Below are positions 6,760-13,974 of a DNA stretch of 64,000 nt, one piece after another (positions within the stretch are counted from its first letter, which is position 1; each line of letters opens with the position of its first letter). Under the pieces are notes generated by a model. It had not been told where the DNA came from. It searched no databases and was given only the letters and a program-made list of their open reading frames with translations. This DNA comes from Prevotella sp. (lineage in GTDB: Bacteria > Bacteroidota > Bacteroidia > Bacteroidales > Bacteroidaceae). The stretch covers positions 1 through 64,000 of the forward strand of contig JAFPVC010000028.1 in NCBI GenBank assembly GCA_017413085.1, read 5' to 3'. A program made the translations under genes and the position numbers.

Positions 6760-9141
6760 TTAATTCTTAACCAGTCTTACTTCATATATCTCACCTATCT
6801 GCTTGCGTGGCTTGGCCACGAACTTCACACGCACCTGCTGCTTGCCTTTCAACAATTCTGCCGGCACTGGATAGGTTTCATACTTAAATTCCGAGATGCG
6901 GTACTTGCCTGTGTTGTTCACTTCCTTGACAAGCACGTCATCAACATAGATGTCAAACTCATGGGTCTTCCATTCACCCACACCCCAGTATTTCAGTTGC
7001 AGACTGAGTTCTGTCTGTCCGCCGGTCTGCATCAGGTAACTGAAGTAGTGGCCGTCGCGTGCATCACGATAGAAGGTGTCGTTGGTGTTGCCCACGTTTG
7101 AACGGTCGGTCTCCATCTTATGGTCTGTCTCAGGCTGCTGTTCGCCCGGCTGCACCTTATCCACGGTGCGTGCCTCAAGTGCCTGACGCTCCTGCTCCTG
7201 CTTGGCAAGGTTGTCAAGATAACCCTTGTAGTTCTGCTCCGTCAGTGCAAGCCAGTATATCATGTAACGTGAGTCGTGTATCTCGAAGAAAGGCATCAGT
7301 TCGTTGTGTATGCCGTTCTCCATCTTTGTCGCCAGGGTATAGTGCAGCGGCTTTCCTGCTACGGGCTGCAACTGATCTGCAATGCCATCGATGTTGTCGT
7401 TGATGAGTATCGGAGCCTTGTCTATGGGCAGTTTCTTGCCGCCGGCATACTGTCCGAAACGGCTGTCGTCGGCAATGAGGTGAGCCAGGTCTTCGGTGCC
7501 GGTCTTCATGCCGAGCAGTATCGGACCGTGCATCAGTGCAACATACTGCGGCACGTTTGGCAGGTATTTCACGCTGTTGTGCATTGGGAAGGTGATGTCT
7601 ATGACGTCGCCTTTCTTCCATTTACGGTCAATGCTGACGTATGACGACGGACCTGTGACGATGCTTACAGGCTGTCCGTTTACCTTCACCTCAAACTCTC
7701 CCGGCTTCACCCACGCAGGATAGCGCACCAGGATTGTCTGTGCATTGCGCGCCGCGCATTGCGTAACGGTGATGCGGCTTGTCTCTGCGTATGGGAACTG
7801 TGTCTCCTGGCGCAGCACCATGCCCTTCTCCTTCCAGTTCAGTTCTGAAGCCACGAAGAGGTTCACGAAGAGCGCATCGCCCTTGTGTGTATATACAAAC
7901 TGTCCGTACTTGCCGTGGTTCTCCATGCCTGTACCCACGCAGCACCACATTGCCTCGTTTGGTGCTGAATAGTTACGGTAGTGACGCGGACGTGCCGGCG
8001 TGAAATACACATAGCCGCCGTGCTCTGGATGCTGGCTCGACAGGATGTGGTTGAACGTAGCCAACTCATAGTAATCGGCATAGCGTGCCTCTGGATTGCG
8101 GCGGTGCATGTCCTCTGTCAGTTTCAGCATGTTGTTGGTGTTGCACGTCTCCGGACCGTCAATATCGTTGATGAAGTCGGTGCATGCCTCACGGCTCGGG
8201 AAGTGCTCGCGGCGGCTGTTGCCTCCGAAGGCGAGTGAACGCTCACCCGTCACGATGTCCCAGAAGAAGTCTGCTGCATTATGGTATGTCTCGTCGCCGC
8301 TCAGTTCGCTTATACGCTCAAAGCCCACCACCTTCGGCACCTGCGTGTTGGCGTGCATGTTGTCGAGGTTGTCCTGGCGCTGCGACATCGGCGTGAGCAG
8401 ACGGCGGTGTGAGAAACGGCGCGCCACGTCGAGGTATTTCTTTTCCTTGGTGATGGCGTAGGCATCGGCCAGCACCTCGTTCATGCCGCCATGCTCATTG
8501 CCCAGCATACGCTCCATCTGGTCGTCGGTAAGCCCTGCGGTAAGGTCGATGGCCCAGTCGCAGAAACCGAGGAAGAGGCGCTTAGCCTGCTCGTTGCCGC
8601 AATACAGCCATGCGTCGCGCAGACCGGCATACATCTTATGCAGGTTGTAGAACGGTGCCCACGAACCGAAGTATGTACCGAAGTCACCTTTCTTGAATGT
8701 TGACCAGATGCGCTCACTGTTAGGCATACCGCCCACGTAACCCCTGCCCCACTCCGGGTGATTCTTGATATTCGCATCAGCGCACTCCTGCAGTTCACTT
8801 ATCATGTACTCCATGCGCTTGCGGCACTCCTCGTTGCCCGTGGCTGCATTCATCGCCATGGCAGTAAGGTAGTGTCCACCCACGTGTCCGTCCAGTCCGT
8901 CCCAGTTGGGATAAGTCTTTGCCTTGGGTTCCAGTCCGGCTTCCTTGCGGTATGGAGCCAGCAGCCTGTCGCAGTCATACTGCAACAGAGTTTTGATGTT
9001 CAGGTCGCGAGCCTTCTTCAGTGGACCGTCCAACAGTGTGACGTCGCCGATTGGAAACTCGTCGCTGTAGAGTTTGTCCTGCGCCTCAGCCATCGTGCCG
9101 ACGGCGAGCAGTGCAGAAAGGATAAAGATTTTCTTTTTCAT
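6760..9141 (-). CDS. GH127 beta-L-arabinofuranosidase-type glycoside hydrolase
   Basis: Started at the ATG that opens the signal peptide (MKKKIFILSALLAVGTMAEA; the upstream extension to 9204 is repeat sequence), the product is about 793 residues. It is a DUF1680/GH127 alpha-alpha barrel enzyme with a C-terminal beta domain. The zinc/cysteine site seen in Bifidobacterium HypBA1 is recognisable: an E-x-C motif (PETCN, about residues 330-332) and a C-C pair (MWCCVGTG, about 398-399). GH127 removes beta-L-arabinofuranose. A role in trimming arabinose-bearing plant polymers is inferred. The 250-bp leader holds two branched hairpin elements behind a TAACTTTG box at 9400-9407. Confidence 0.88.
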   Translation of the reverse strand: MKKKIFILSALLAVGTMAEAQDKLYSDEFPIGDVTLLDGPLKKARDLNIKTLLQYDCDRLLAPYRKEAGLEPKAKTYPNWDGLDGHVGGHYLTAMAMNAATGNEECRKRMEYMISELQECADANIKNHPEWGRGYVGGMPNSERIWSTFKKGDFGTYFGSWAPFYNLHKMYAGLRDAWLYCGNEQAKRLFLGFCDWAIDLTAGLTDDQMERMLGNEHGGMNEVLADAYAITKEKKYLDVARRFSHRRLLTPMSQRQDNLDNMHANTQVPKVVGFERISELSGDETYHNAADFFWDIVTGERSLAFGGNSRREHFPSREACTDFINDIDGPETCNTNNMLKLTEDMHRRNPEARYADYYELATFNHILSSQHPEHGGYVYFTPARPRHYRNYSAPNEAMWCCVGTGMENHGKYGQFVYTHKGDALFVNLFVASELNWKEKGMVLRQETQFPYAETSRITVTQCAARNAQTILVRYPAWVKPGEFEVKVNGQPVSIVTGPSSYVSIDRKWKKGDVIDITFPMHNSVKYLPNVPQYVALMHGPILLGMKTGTEDLAHLIADDSRFGQYAGGKKLPIDKAPILINDNIDGIADQLQPVAGKPLHYTLATKMENGIHNELMPFFEIHDSRYMIYWLALTEQNYKGYLDNLAKQEQERQALEARTVDKVQPGEQQPETDHKMETDRSNVGNTNDTFYRDARDGHYFSYLMQTGGQTELSLQLKYWGVGEWKTHEFDIYVDDVLVKEVNNTGKYRISEFKYETYPVPAELLKGKQQVRVKFVAKPRKQIGEIYEVRLVKN

Positions 9142-9266
9142 TAATATTTTGTTTGTTAGATTAAGAGTTGAAGGATGGAAAGATGGAAGAATGGAAGTTG
9201 CCATGCGGGAATAACTTCAATTTTTCAATTCTTCAATTCTTTCATTTTTCATGGTGCAATGTTATC

Positions 9267-9326
9267 GCACGAAGTAAATAGTGCGTGTCAATCGAAGATT
9301 GGCGCACGTCTCTGATTTACGAGTGC
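9267..9326 (-). repeat. Branched hairpin element, diverged copy with compensated stems
   Basis: Read on the minus strand, the outer arms are GCACTCGTAAAT and ATTTACTTCGTGC. The main arm is GTGCG-C-CAATC-TTC-GATTG-ACA-CGCAC. Compared with the other copies, the paired bases differ on both sides of the stems, while the TTC loop, the single C bulge and the ACA bulge are kept. The small TCGCC/GGCGA arm is lost. It is the second of two tandem units in the GH127 leader. Confidence 0.7.
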
Positions 9327-9335
9327 AATATTATC

Positions 9336-9400
9336 GCACGAAGTAAACAACGAGTGTCTGCGAAGCAGGCTCGTGGTCGCCTTGGCGAGTTTACGAGTGC
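9336..9400 (-). repeat. Branched hairpin element, first unit of the GH127 leader
   Basis: This copy is essentially identical to the one at 3051-3115, on the opposite strand. It again starts inside the TAACTTTGC box (9399-9407) facing GH127. It is followed by GATAATATT and then the diverged unit. Confidence 0.75.
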
Positions 9401-9407
9401 AAAGTTA
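9400..9407 (-). promoter_or_regulatory. -7 box (TAACTTTG) facing the GH127 gene
   Basis: TAACTTTG on the minus strand matches the Bacteroidetes -7 consensus. No good TTTG lies 19-21 bp upstream, so the promoter may be weak or activator-dependent. The predicted leader to the GH127 start is about 250 nt and contains both branched hairpin units. Confidence 0.55.
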
Positions 9408-9519
9408 CTAATTTATTTTCAATTACGATGCATGCGGCATGTCTGTTTACCGTGATGTATGTTTCATGTTTTGCGTGTTTTTGTTACATGGCCACGAAAC
9501 ATCTGCATGAGGATTATTT

Positions 9520-9592
9520 TTGTCCTTTGTTGTTAATTGTTGCCTTTGAAAAAAACATCATCTTTGTTTTATCGAAGACAACACAGGACAAC
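9520..9592 (+). repeat. TTGTC/GACAA nested inverted repeat, copy 2
   Basis: TTGTCC and GTTGCCTT on the left pair with AAGACAAC and GGACAAC on the right. The segment TTGAAAAAAACATCATCTTT between the arms is close to that of the copies at 46181 and 47301. A 60-codon open frame across this region is explained by the repeat and is not reported as a gene. Confidence 0.7.
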
Positions 9593-9695
9593 TTTGGACA
9601 ACGGTATTAAACGGAAATTGAAATTCGCAGGTAGTTTTTCAGAAACGAATTTCCATAATCAACCTTAATTTCATTCATAAATTAATCTTTGGTAT

Positions 9696-9710
9696 GCCAC
9701 TTTGTGGCAG
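9696..9710. repeat. TGCCAC-TTT-GTGGCA hairpin repeat
   Basis: This is a perfect 6-bp stem with a 3-base loop, in the context TTTGGTATGCCACT...GGCAGAAGG...CGATAATAAAT. The sister copy at 2872-2886 has a TTC loop and carries an extra GCC-GAA-GGC mini hairpin. Both are REP-like in form. Confidence 0.6.
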
Positions 9711-9955
9711 AAGGCGATAATAAATGGTGCCAGACTTAACTATAACTAACGACATCTGCAAACGACCAAAACGAGGAAAAGTGTTAAAAATACGTTATTT
9801 TCAGCGGAAACATATATAAAAATGGTATTTTCCGCTGATTATAGAGAGTTTTTCATTGTATTTCCAGCGGATTTTTATAAAAATATAGTTGTCCCAGAGA
9901 AGCCTATATCCGACATTTACGTAAATGTTAAAAATGTTAAGTTTTCTTAATGCGG

Positions 9956-10041
9956 TGTAATCAGGCCTTAATTACAATGTAATTAGCACCTGATCAGGTG
10001 GTAATCAGACCCTGATTATGCAGTAATTTGGGCCTAATTAG
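9956..10041. repeat. Array of four palindromic GTAAT units, copy 1
   Basis: There are four adjacent units of 21-22 bp at 9956-9977, 9978-9998, 9999-10020 and 10021-10041. Each is a near-palindrome of the form GTAATnAGnnCCTnATTAC. A second four-unit array lies at 45894-45984. No gene overlaps it. Confidence 0.75.
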
Positions 10042-10256
10042 TGCACAATTCACAATGCATAATACATGATTTTAGCGTAAATCTCGCATTTTTTACCCCG
10101 CATGACATAATTGAACATTGTGAATTATGCATTGTGAATTAAAAAAAGCTTTTTAAGCCGCCTCTACGCGATTCTACCCCCGTTGTGGGCTCCTTGCCCA
10201 TCACACCCCTTTACCCCTGCTTAAAATGAGTTTTCTTGGGAGTGGAGAAATTGGAC

Positions 10257-10309
10257 AACGAGTGTCTGCGAAGCAGGCTCGTGGTCGCCTTTGGCGAGTT
10301 TACGAGTGC
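10257..10309 (-). repeat. Branched hairpin element, 3'-truncated copy
   Basis: This unit has both internal arms (TCGCC-AAA-GGCGA and the TTC-loop arm), but the 3' outer arm GTTTACTTCGTGC is missing and is replaced by unique sequence. It is the distal unit of a tandem pair reading leftward. Confidence 0.65.
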
Positions 10310-10318
10310 AATATTATC

Positions 10319-10391
10319 GCCCGAAGTAAACAACGAGTGTCTGCGAAGCAGGCTCGTGGTCGCCTTTGGCGAGTTTACGAGTGCAAAGTTA
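10319..10391 (-). repeat. Branched hairpin element with its own -7 box, no gene downstream
   Basis: The element spans 10319-10384 and is preceded on the minus strand by TAACTTTGC (10383-10391). Both internal arms are intact. The small arm has an AAA loop here instead of AA. Transcription from this box would run leftward into the repeat island, where I find no coding sequence, and diverge from the CDF gene. Confidence 0.65.
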
Positions 10392-10465
10392 CACAATTTC
10401 CCCCAAATAAGCCTGTCAAGGAAAAGAAAAAGTGTAAAAACATCATTATTTTCAAAAATAATCAC

Positions 10466-10473
10466 TATATTTG
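10466..10473 (+). promoter_or_regulatory. -7 box of the CDF gene (TATATTTG)
   Basis: TATATTTG fits TAnnTTTG and lies 19 bp before the ATG at 10493, so the leader would be about 12-14 nt. No clear TTTG is seen at the -33 position. Confidence 0.5.
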
Positions 10474-10492
10474 CACACTCAAAGCTGACACG

Positions 10493-11386
10493 ATGGATAG
10501 AAACAAGGAAATATACAGTGTGACACTGGCGGGCGGTGCAGTGAACGTGGTGCTGCTTGTCTTTAAGTTTGTGGCGGGCATAATGGGCCACAGTGCCGCC
10601 ATGGTGGCCGACGCCATACACTCGCTCAGCGACTTCATAACCGATGCCATAGTACTCATATTCGTACACATCAGCGGCATGCCCAAGGACAAGACACACG
10701 ACTATGGCCACGGCAAGTATGAGACGCTTGCCATGACCATCATCGGCGTGGCACTACTGGCTGTGGCTGCCGGCATTGTCTATGGCGGCACAATGAAGGT
10801 GGCGGCATGGATGCGCGGTGAAGCAATAGAGGCTCCCGGCACGCTTGCTCTGTGGGCGGCACTGCTGTCGGTGGTGCTGAAAGAGGGTGTATACCGCTAT
10901 TCTATGGTGAAGGCACGCAAACTCAATTCACAGGCGGTGGAGGCCAACGCATGGCATCACCGCAGCGATGCGCTGTCGTCAGCAGGCACGGCGGTGGGCA
11001 TCGGTGGAGCAATATTCCTCGGAGAGCGATGGACGGTGCTCGACCCTGCGGCATCAATCATAGTAGGGCTGTTCATAGCAAAGGTGTCGCTCAGCCTACT
11101 GCGCGACGGCATAGGCGACCTAATGGAACGGTCGCTGCCCGACGAAGTGGAAGCAGAGATTCTGCGCATAGCAGCATCGGTAGACGGAGTGGCAGAGCCT
11201 CACGACCTGCGCACACGCCGCATAGGCAACCACTATGCCATTGAGATGCACATCATGATGGACGGCGGCATGACACTGCGCGAGGCACACGACAAAGCCT
11301 CAGAAGTAGAGGAACTCCTGAGGCTTCATTATGGAAACGAGACTCACATAGCCGTGCATGTGGAGCCGGAAGAATTAAAGAATTGA
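10493..11386 (+). CDS. Cation diffusion facilitator family transporter
   Basis: Started at the ATG after the -7 box, the product is 297 residues. A longer reading frame back to 10226 is translated repeat and sits upstream of the promoter. The protein has six membrane segments and the CDF metal site: HSLSDFITDA in TM2 and HHRSDALSS in TM5 supply H/D ligands. A cytoplasmic C-terminal domain with conserved histidines follows (YAIEMHIMMDGGMTL, HIAVHVEPE). The family exports Zn2+, Fe2+ or Mn2+ by proton antiport; the metal cannot be assigned. The C-terminal ELKN plus stop come from a GAATTAAAGAATTGA repeat. Confidence 0.92.
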   Translation: MDRNKEIYSVTLAGGAVNVVLLVFKFVAGIMGHSAAMVADAIHSLSDFITDAIVLIFVHISGMPKDKTHDYGHGKYETLAMTIIGVALLAVAAGIVYGGTMKVAAWMRGEAIEAPGTLALWAALLSVVLKEGVYRYSMVKARKLNSQAVEANAWHHRSDALSSAGTAVGIGGAIFLGERWTVLDPAASIIVGLFIAKVSLSLLRDGIGDLMERSLPDEVEAEILRIAASVDGVAEPHDLRTRRIGNHYAIEMHIMMDGGMTLREAHDKASEVEELLRLHYGNETHIAVHVEPEELKN

Positions 11387-11500
11387 AAAATTAAAGAATT
11401 GAAGAATTGAAGTTTTTACCGCATGGCAACTTCCATTCTTCAATCCTTCAATTCTTCAACTCTTCAATCCTTCAATTCTTCAACTCTTCAATTCTTAAAA
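11380..11500. repeat. GAAGAATTGAAG inverted repeat with CCGCATGG core
   Basis: Repeats of GAATTGAA (11380-11412) are followed by the core TTACCGCATGGCAAC (about 11417-11431) and then by their reverse complement, CTTCAATCCTTCAATTCTTC (11433-11495). The structure can form a long hairpin exactly at the convergent ends of the CDF and GH31 genes, and probably works as a bidirectional terminator. Confidence 0.65.
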
Positions 11501-13918
11501 TTTCACCTTTATTACCTTGCCGGTATAATTGATGGTTTTCGTCTGTCCGTTTGACAGCTTCACGATAAAGGTGCGATTCTCTGACATTCCGTTGTAGCTG
11601 CCTGTTCTATTGCCGATTTTCAGTGTGTGGGTCTTGTCTATCCACTCCATCGGAATCTCGGAATACTGTCCGCGCTCGTAGTTGTAGTTGTCACCCTCGT
11701 CTTCATACAGCACGAAGCTGGCGTTCTTTCCTGCGTAGATGTTCAGTGTCACCTCCCTGCCTATCTGTGCTGCGGAGTATTCTGTCACCGGCGCCGTGGG
11801 GATGATGCTTCCAGCACGTACATAGAGCGGGAAGGTGTCTATCGTCACCGGTGCCTTCAGTGTTTGTCCGCCGGTGTATTCCTTGCCTGTCCAGTAGTCT
11901 ATCCATGTCGCACCTTTAGGAAGATACACGTCACGACTCGTGGCATGGGCCTCTGTCACAGGGCATACGAGGAACGCCGGGCCCAGCATGTATTCGTCCT
12001 TTATGTCGAGGACGTTTGCATCACCGGCAAAGTCGAAGGCAAGCATACGCGCCATGGTGTAGTCACGGTGTGTTGTCCATCCCGCCATGCTATATAGATA
12101 AGGTATCATCTCATAGCGCAGGTTTATCATCTTCAGGATGGCATCGTAGTATGGTGTGCCGGGTTCGCCAAACTGCCATATCTCGCGCGGTGTGTCGGTG
12201 CCGTGACTGCGCAGCATCGGAAGGAATGTGCCCCACTGGAACATACGCGTGTAGTATTCGCGGTATTCCGGGTCGCGCACTCCCTGCGGAAACTCTCCCT
12301 TGTTGAACCAGCGGCTGTCGTTCTTCGTGAAGAACGAGCCTACGTCCACCGTCCAGTACGGACAGCCCGTGGCCATGAAGTTCAGTCCGGCAGGTATCTG
12401 CTGGCGGAACGACTTCCACGAGGCATGTGTGTCGCCGTTCCATGTAATGGTGGCATAGCGCTGCTGACCGGCATATGAACTGCGCGTGAGGTTGAGCACA
12501 CGCTTCTCCTGTGCGATGCCGGCAGCAAGGAGTGAATCCTGCTTCAAACGCTGGTTTTCATATATTCCCATGGCATGATAGAGGGAATAGAGCGAACTGC
12601 GCTCTGCGCCGAGGGCATCGGAAAGGATGTCCTGATTCTTGTGCCAGCGTTCCTCCTGACTGTCCCAGCCATAGTCGCCCAGTCCCCATGTCCAGTCACC
12701 GTCGAGGGGTTCCGAACAGTCGCACCACCATGCATCGAAGCCTTTGGAGAAGAACTCATGGTTGACGTATGACCAGTAATACTTGCGTGCATCCGCATTG
12801 AAGGCATCATACACGGAGTGTTCCAGCATATAGCCACGCTGCTTGAAGTCGTCGGCCTGCGGACAATACTGCGGGTTGGGCCAGATGCTGACCATCAGCT
12901 TCGCATTCATGGCATGCACAGAGTCGGCAAGGGCCTTGGGATTGGGATAGAACTTCGGATCCATCTTCATATACCCCCACCCTTGCGGCCAGTAGTTCCA
13001 GTCCTGCACTATCATGTCGATAGGCACATGACGGCGGCGGTATTCGCCCAGCGTGCGCAGTATGTCGTCGGAACTGACGTAGCGTTCCTTCGACTGCGTA
13101 TAGCCGAACATATAGCGCGGCATCATCGGGCACTCGCCCGTCAGGTATCTGTATTGCTTGACCACCGCATCCATGTTCTCGCCTGCCATAAAGTAATAGT
13201 CCATCTGCTTGGCAGCCTCAAACTCGATATAGTCGTCCTGCATCTTCATGGCACAGCCGGCATCAAAGAGCAAGCCGTATCCCCTGGTGGAGTTGAGCAC
13301 GGGAATCATTGCCTTGAGGTTGTGCTGGGTGAGGTACATGGTCTTGCCACGCAGGTTCATGTAGTCTTCCATGTGCGAACCGAGTCCGTAGAGAGCCTCA
13401 TCGTCCTGCCACAGGAAATGGTTGCGGTAGCGCCAACTGCGGCCTATGGTGTCGCGCCTTATTTCGTCCTTGACGGTAATCTTACCGTTGGCGGTCTCCA
13501 CGATACGCGCGGAAGAATCGTCATAGATGATGCGCTCCTGCACCACATGCTCAAAGTCGCGGGGCTTGTCAGTGCGCTCCGACAGCAACACCCTGCCCGA
13601 CTTCCTGTCACGGAATGTCACTGCCCCACTCTGCTTGTTTATCTCAACGACAAGGCTGTCGCCTATCAGACACACAACATTCTTGTCTGTCTTGCTCGGC
13701 ACTTCCTTTACCTTGACATCCTGCTGGCTGCGCTCTACGCATACGCCAGTAGTGCTATTATAAATCTGTCCGTCTGCCGAGAAGGAGACGTGCACGATGC
13801 TCGGCGTTACGAAAGCAACCGAAAGCTTACCGCCGTCGTGCATAAAAAAATGCACGTTCCCTGCCAGCAACGAAATTGCACTGGCAAGAAACGAGCATAT
13901 TGTAAGAAACTTTTTCAT
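11495..13918 (-). CDS. GH31 family alpha-glycosidase, exported
   Basis: The 807-residue protein has a signal peptide (MKKFLTICSFLASAISLLAG), an N-terminal galactose-mutarotase-like domain, a GH31 TIM barrel and a C-terminal DUF5110-like beta domain. The catalytic nucleophile is the aspartate in FDAWWCDCSEP (about residue 399). The acid/base is probably the aspartate in NGDTHASW (about 494). GH31 includes alpha-glucosidases and alpha-xylosidases. Specificity is not fixed by what I can see, but the neighbours favour a xylan- or xyloglucan-related substrate. It lies 56 bp after the GH43-esterase gene, likely in the same operon. Confidence 0.9.
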   Translation of the reverse strand: MKKFLTICSFLASAISLLAGNVHFFMHDGGKLSVAFVTPSIVHVSFSADGQIYNSTTGVCVERSQQDVKVKEVPSKTDKNVVCLIGDSLVVEINKQSGAVTFRDRKSGRVLLSERTDKPRDFEHVVQERIIYDDSSARIVETANGKITVKDEIRRDTIGRSWRYRNHFLWQDDEALYGLGSHMEDYMNLRGKTMYLTQHNLKAMIPVLNSTRGYGLLFDAGCAMKMQDDYIEFEAAKQMDYYFMAGENMDAVVKQYRYLTGECPMMPRYMFGYTQSKERYVSSDDILRTLGEYRRRHVPIDMIVQDWNYWPQGWGYMKMDPKFYPNPKALADSVHAMNAKLMVSIWPNPQYCPQADDFKQRGYMLEHSVYDAFNADARKYYWSYVNHEFFSKGFDAWWCDCSEPLDGDWTWGLGDYGWDSQEERWHKNQDILSDALGAERSSLYSLYHAMGIYENQRLKQDSLLAAGIAQEKRVLNLTRSSYAGQQRYATITWNGDTHASWKSFRQQIPAGLNFMATGCPYWTVDVGSFFTKNDSRWFNKGEFPQGVRDPEYREYYTRMFQWGTFLPMLRSHGTDTPREIWQFGEPGTPYYDAILKMINLRYEMIPYLYSMAGWTTHRDYTMARMLAFDFAGDANVLDIKDEYMLGPAFLVCPVTEAHATSRDVYLPKGATWIDYWTGKEYTGGQTLKAPVTIDTFPLYVRAGSIIPTAPVTEYSAAQIGREVTLNIYAGKNASFVLYEDEGDNYNYERGQYSEIPMEWIDKTHTLKIGNRTGSYNGMSENRTFIVKLSNGQTKTINYTGKVIKVKF

Positions 13919-13974
13919 CTTTCGACTTTCAACACTTTAATTCTTCAACTCTTCAATATTTCAATTCTTCCACA

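Larger units (their letters stand above)
9142..10492. other. Large repeat island between GH127 and the CDF gene
   Basis: I see no convincing gene in these 1.35 kb. In order it holds a GAAGGATGG/CTTCAATT inverted repeat with a CCATGCGG loop (about 9160-9240), two tandem branched hairpin elements (9267-9400), a TTGTC inverted repeat (9520-9592), a TGCCAC-TTT-GTGGCA hairpin (9696-9710), segments repeating CAGCGGA (9800-9880), an array of four palindromic GTAAT units (9956-10041), an ATGCATAAT inverted repeat with a CCCGCATG core (about 10042-10140), and two more branched hairpin elements (10257-10384). The CDF promoter follows. Confidence 0.75.

Noticed and set aside
9142-9204. A 21-residue N-terminal extension of GH127
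   Set aside because: It is encoded by simple repeat sequence, and the internal ATG opens a normal signal peptide.
9428-9610. A 60-codon open frame in the repeat island
   Set aside because: Its second half is the TTGTC repeat that recurs elsewhere outside genes, and it lacks a ribosome site.
10226-10492. An 89-codon N-terminal extension of the CDF transporter
   Set aside because: It is translated branched hairpin repeat and lies upstream of the gene's -7 box.
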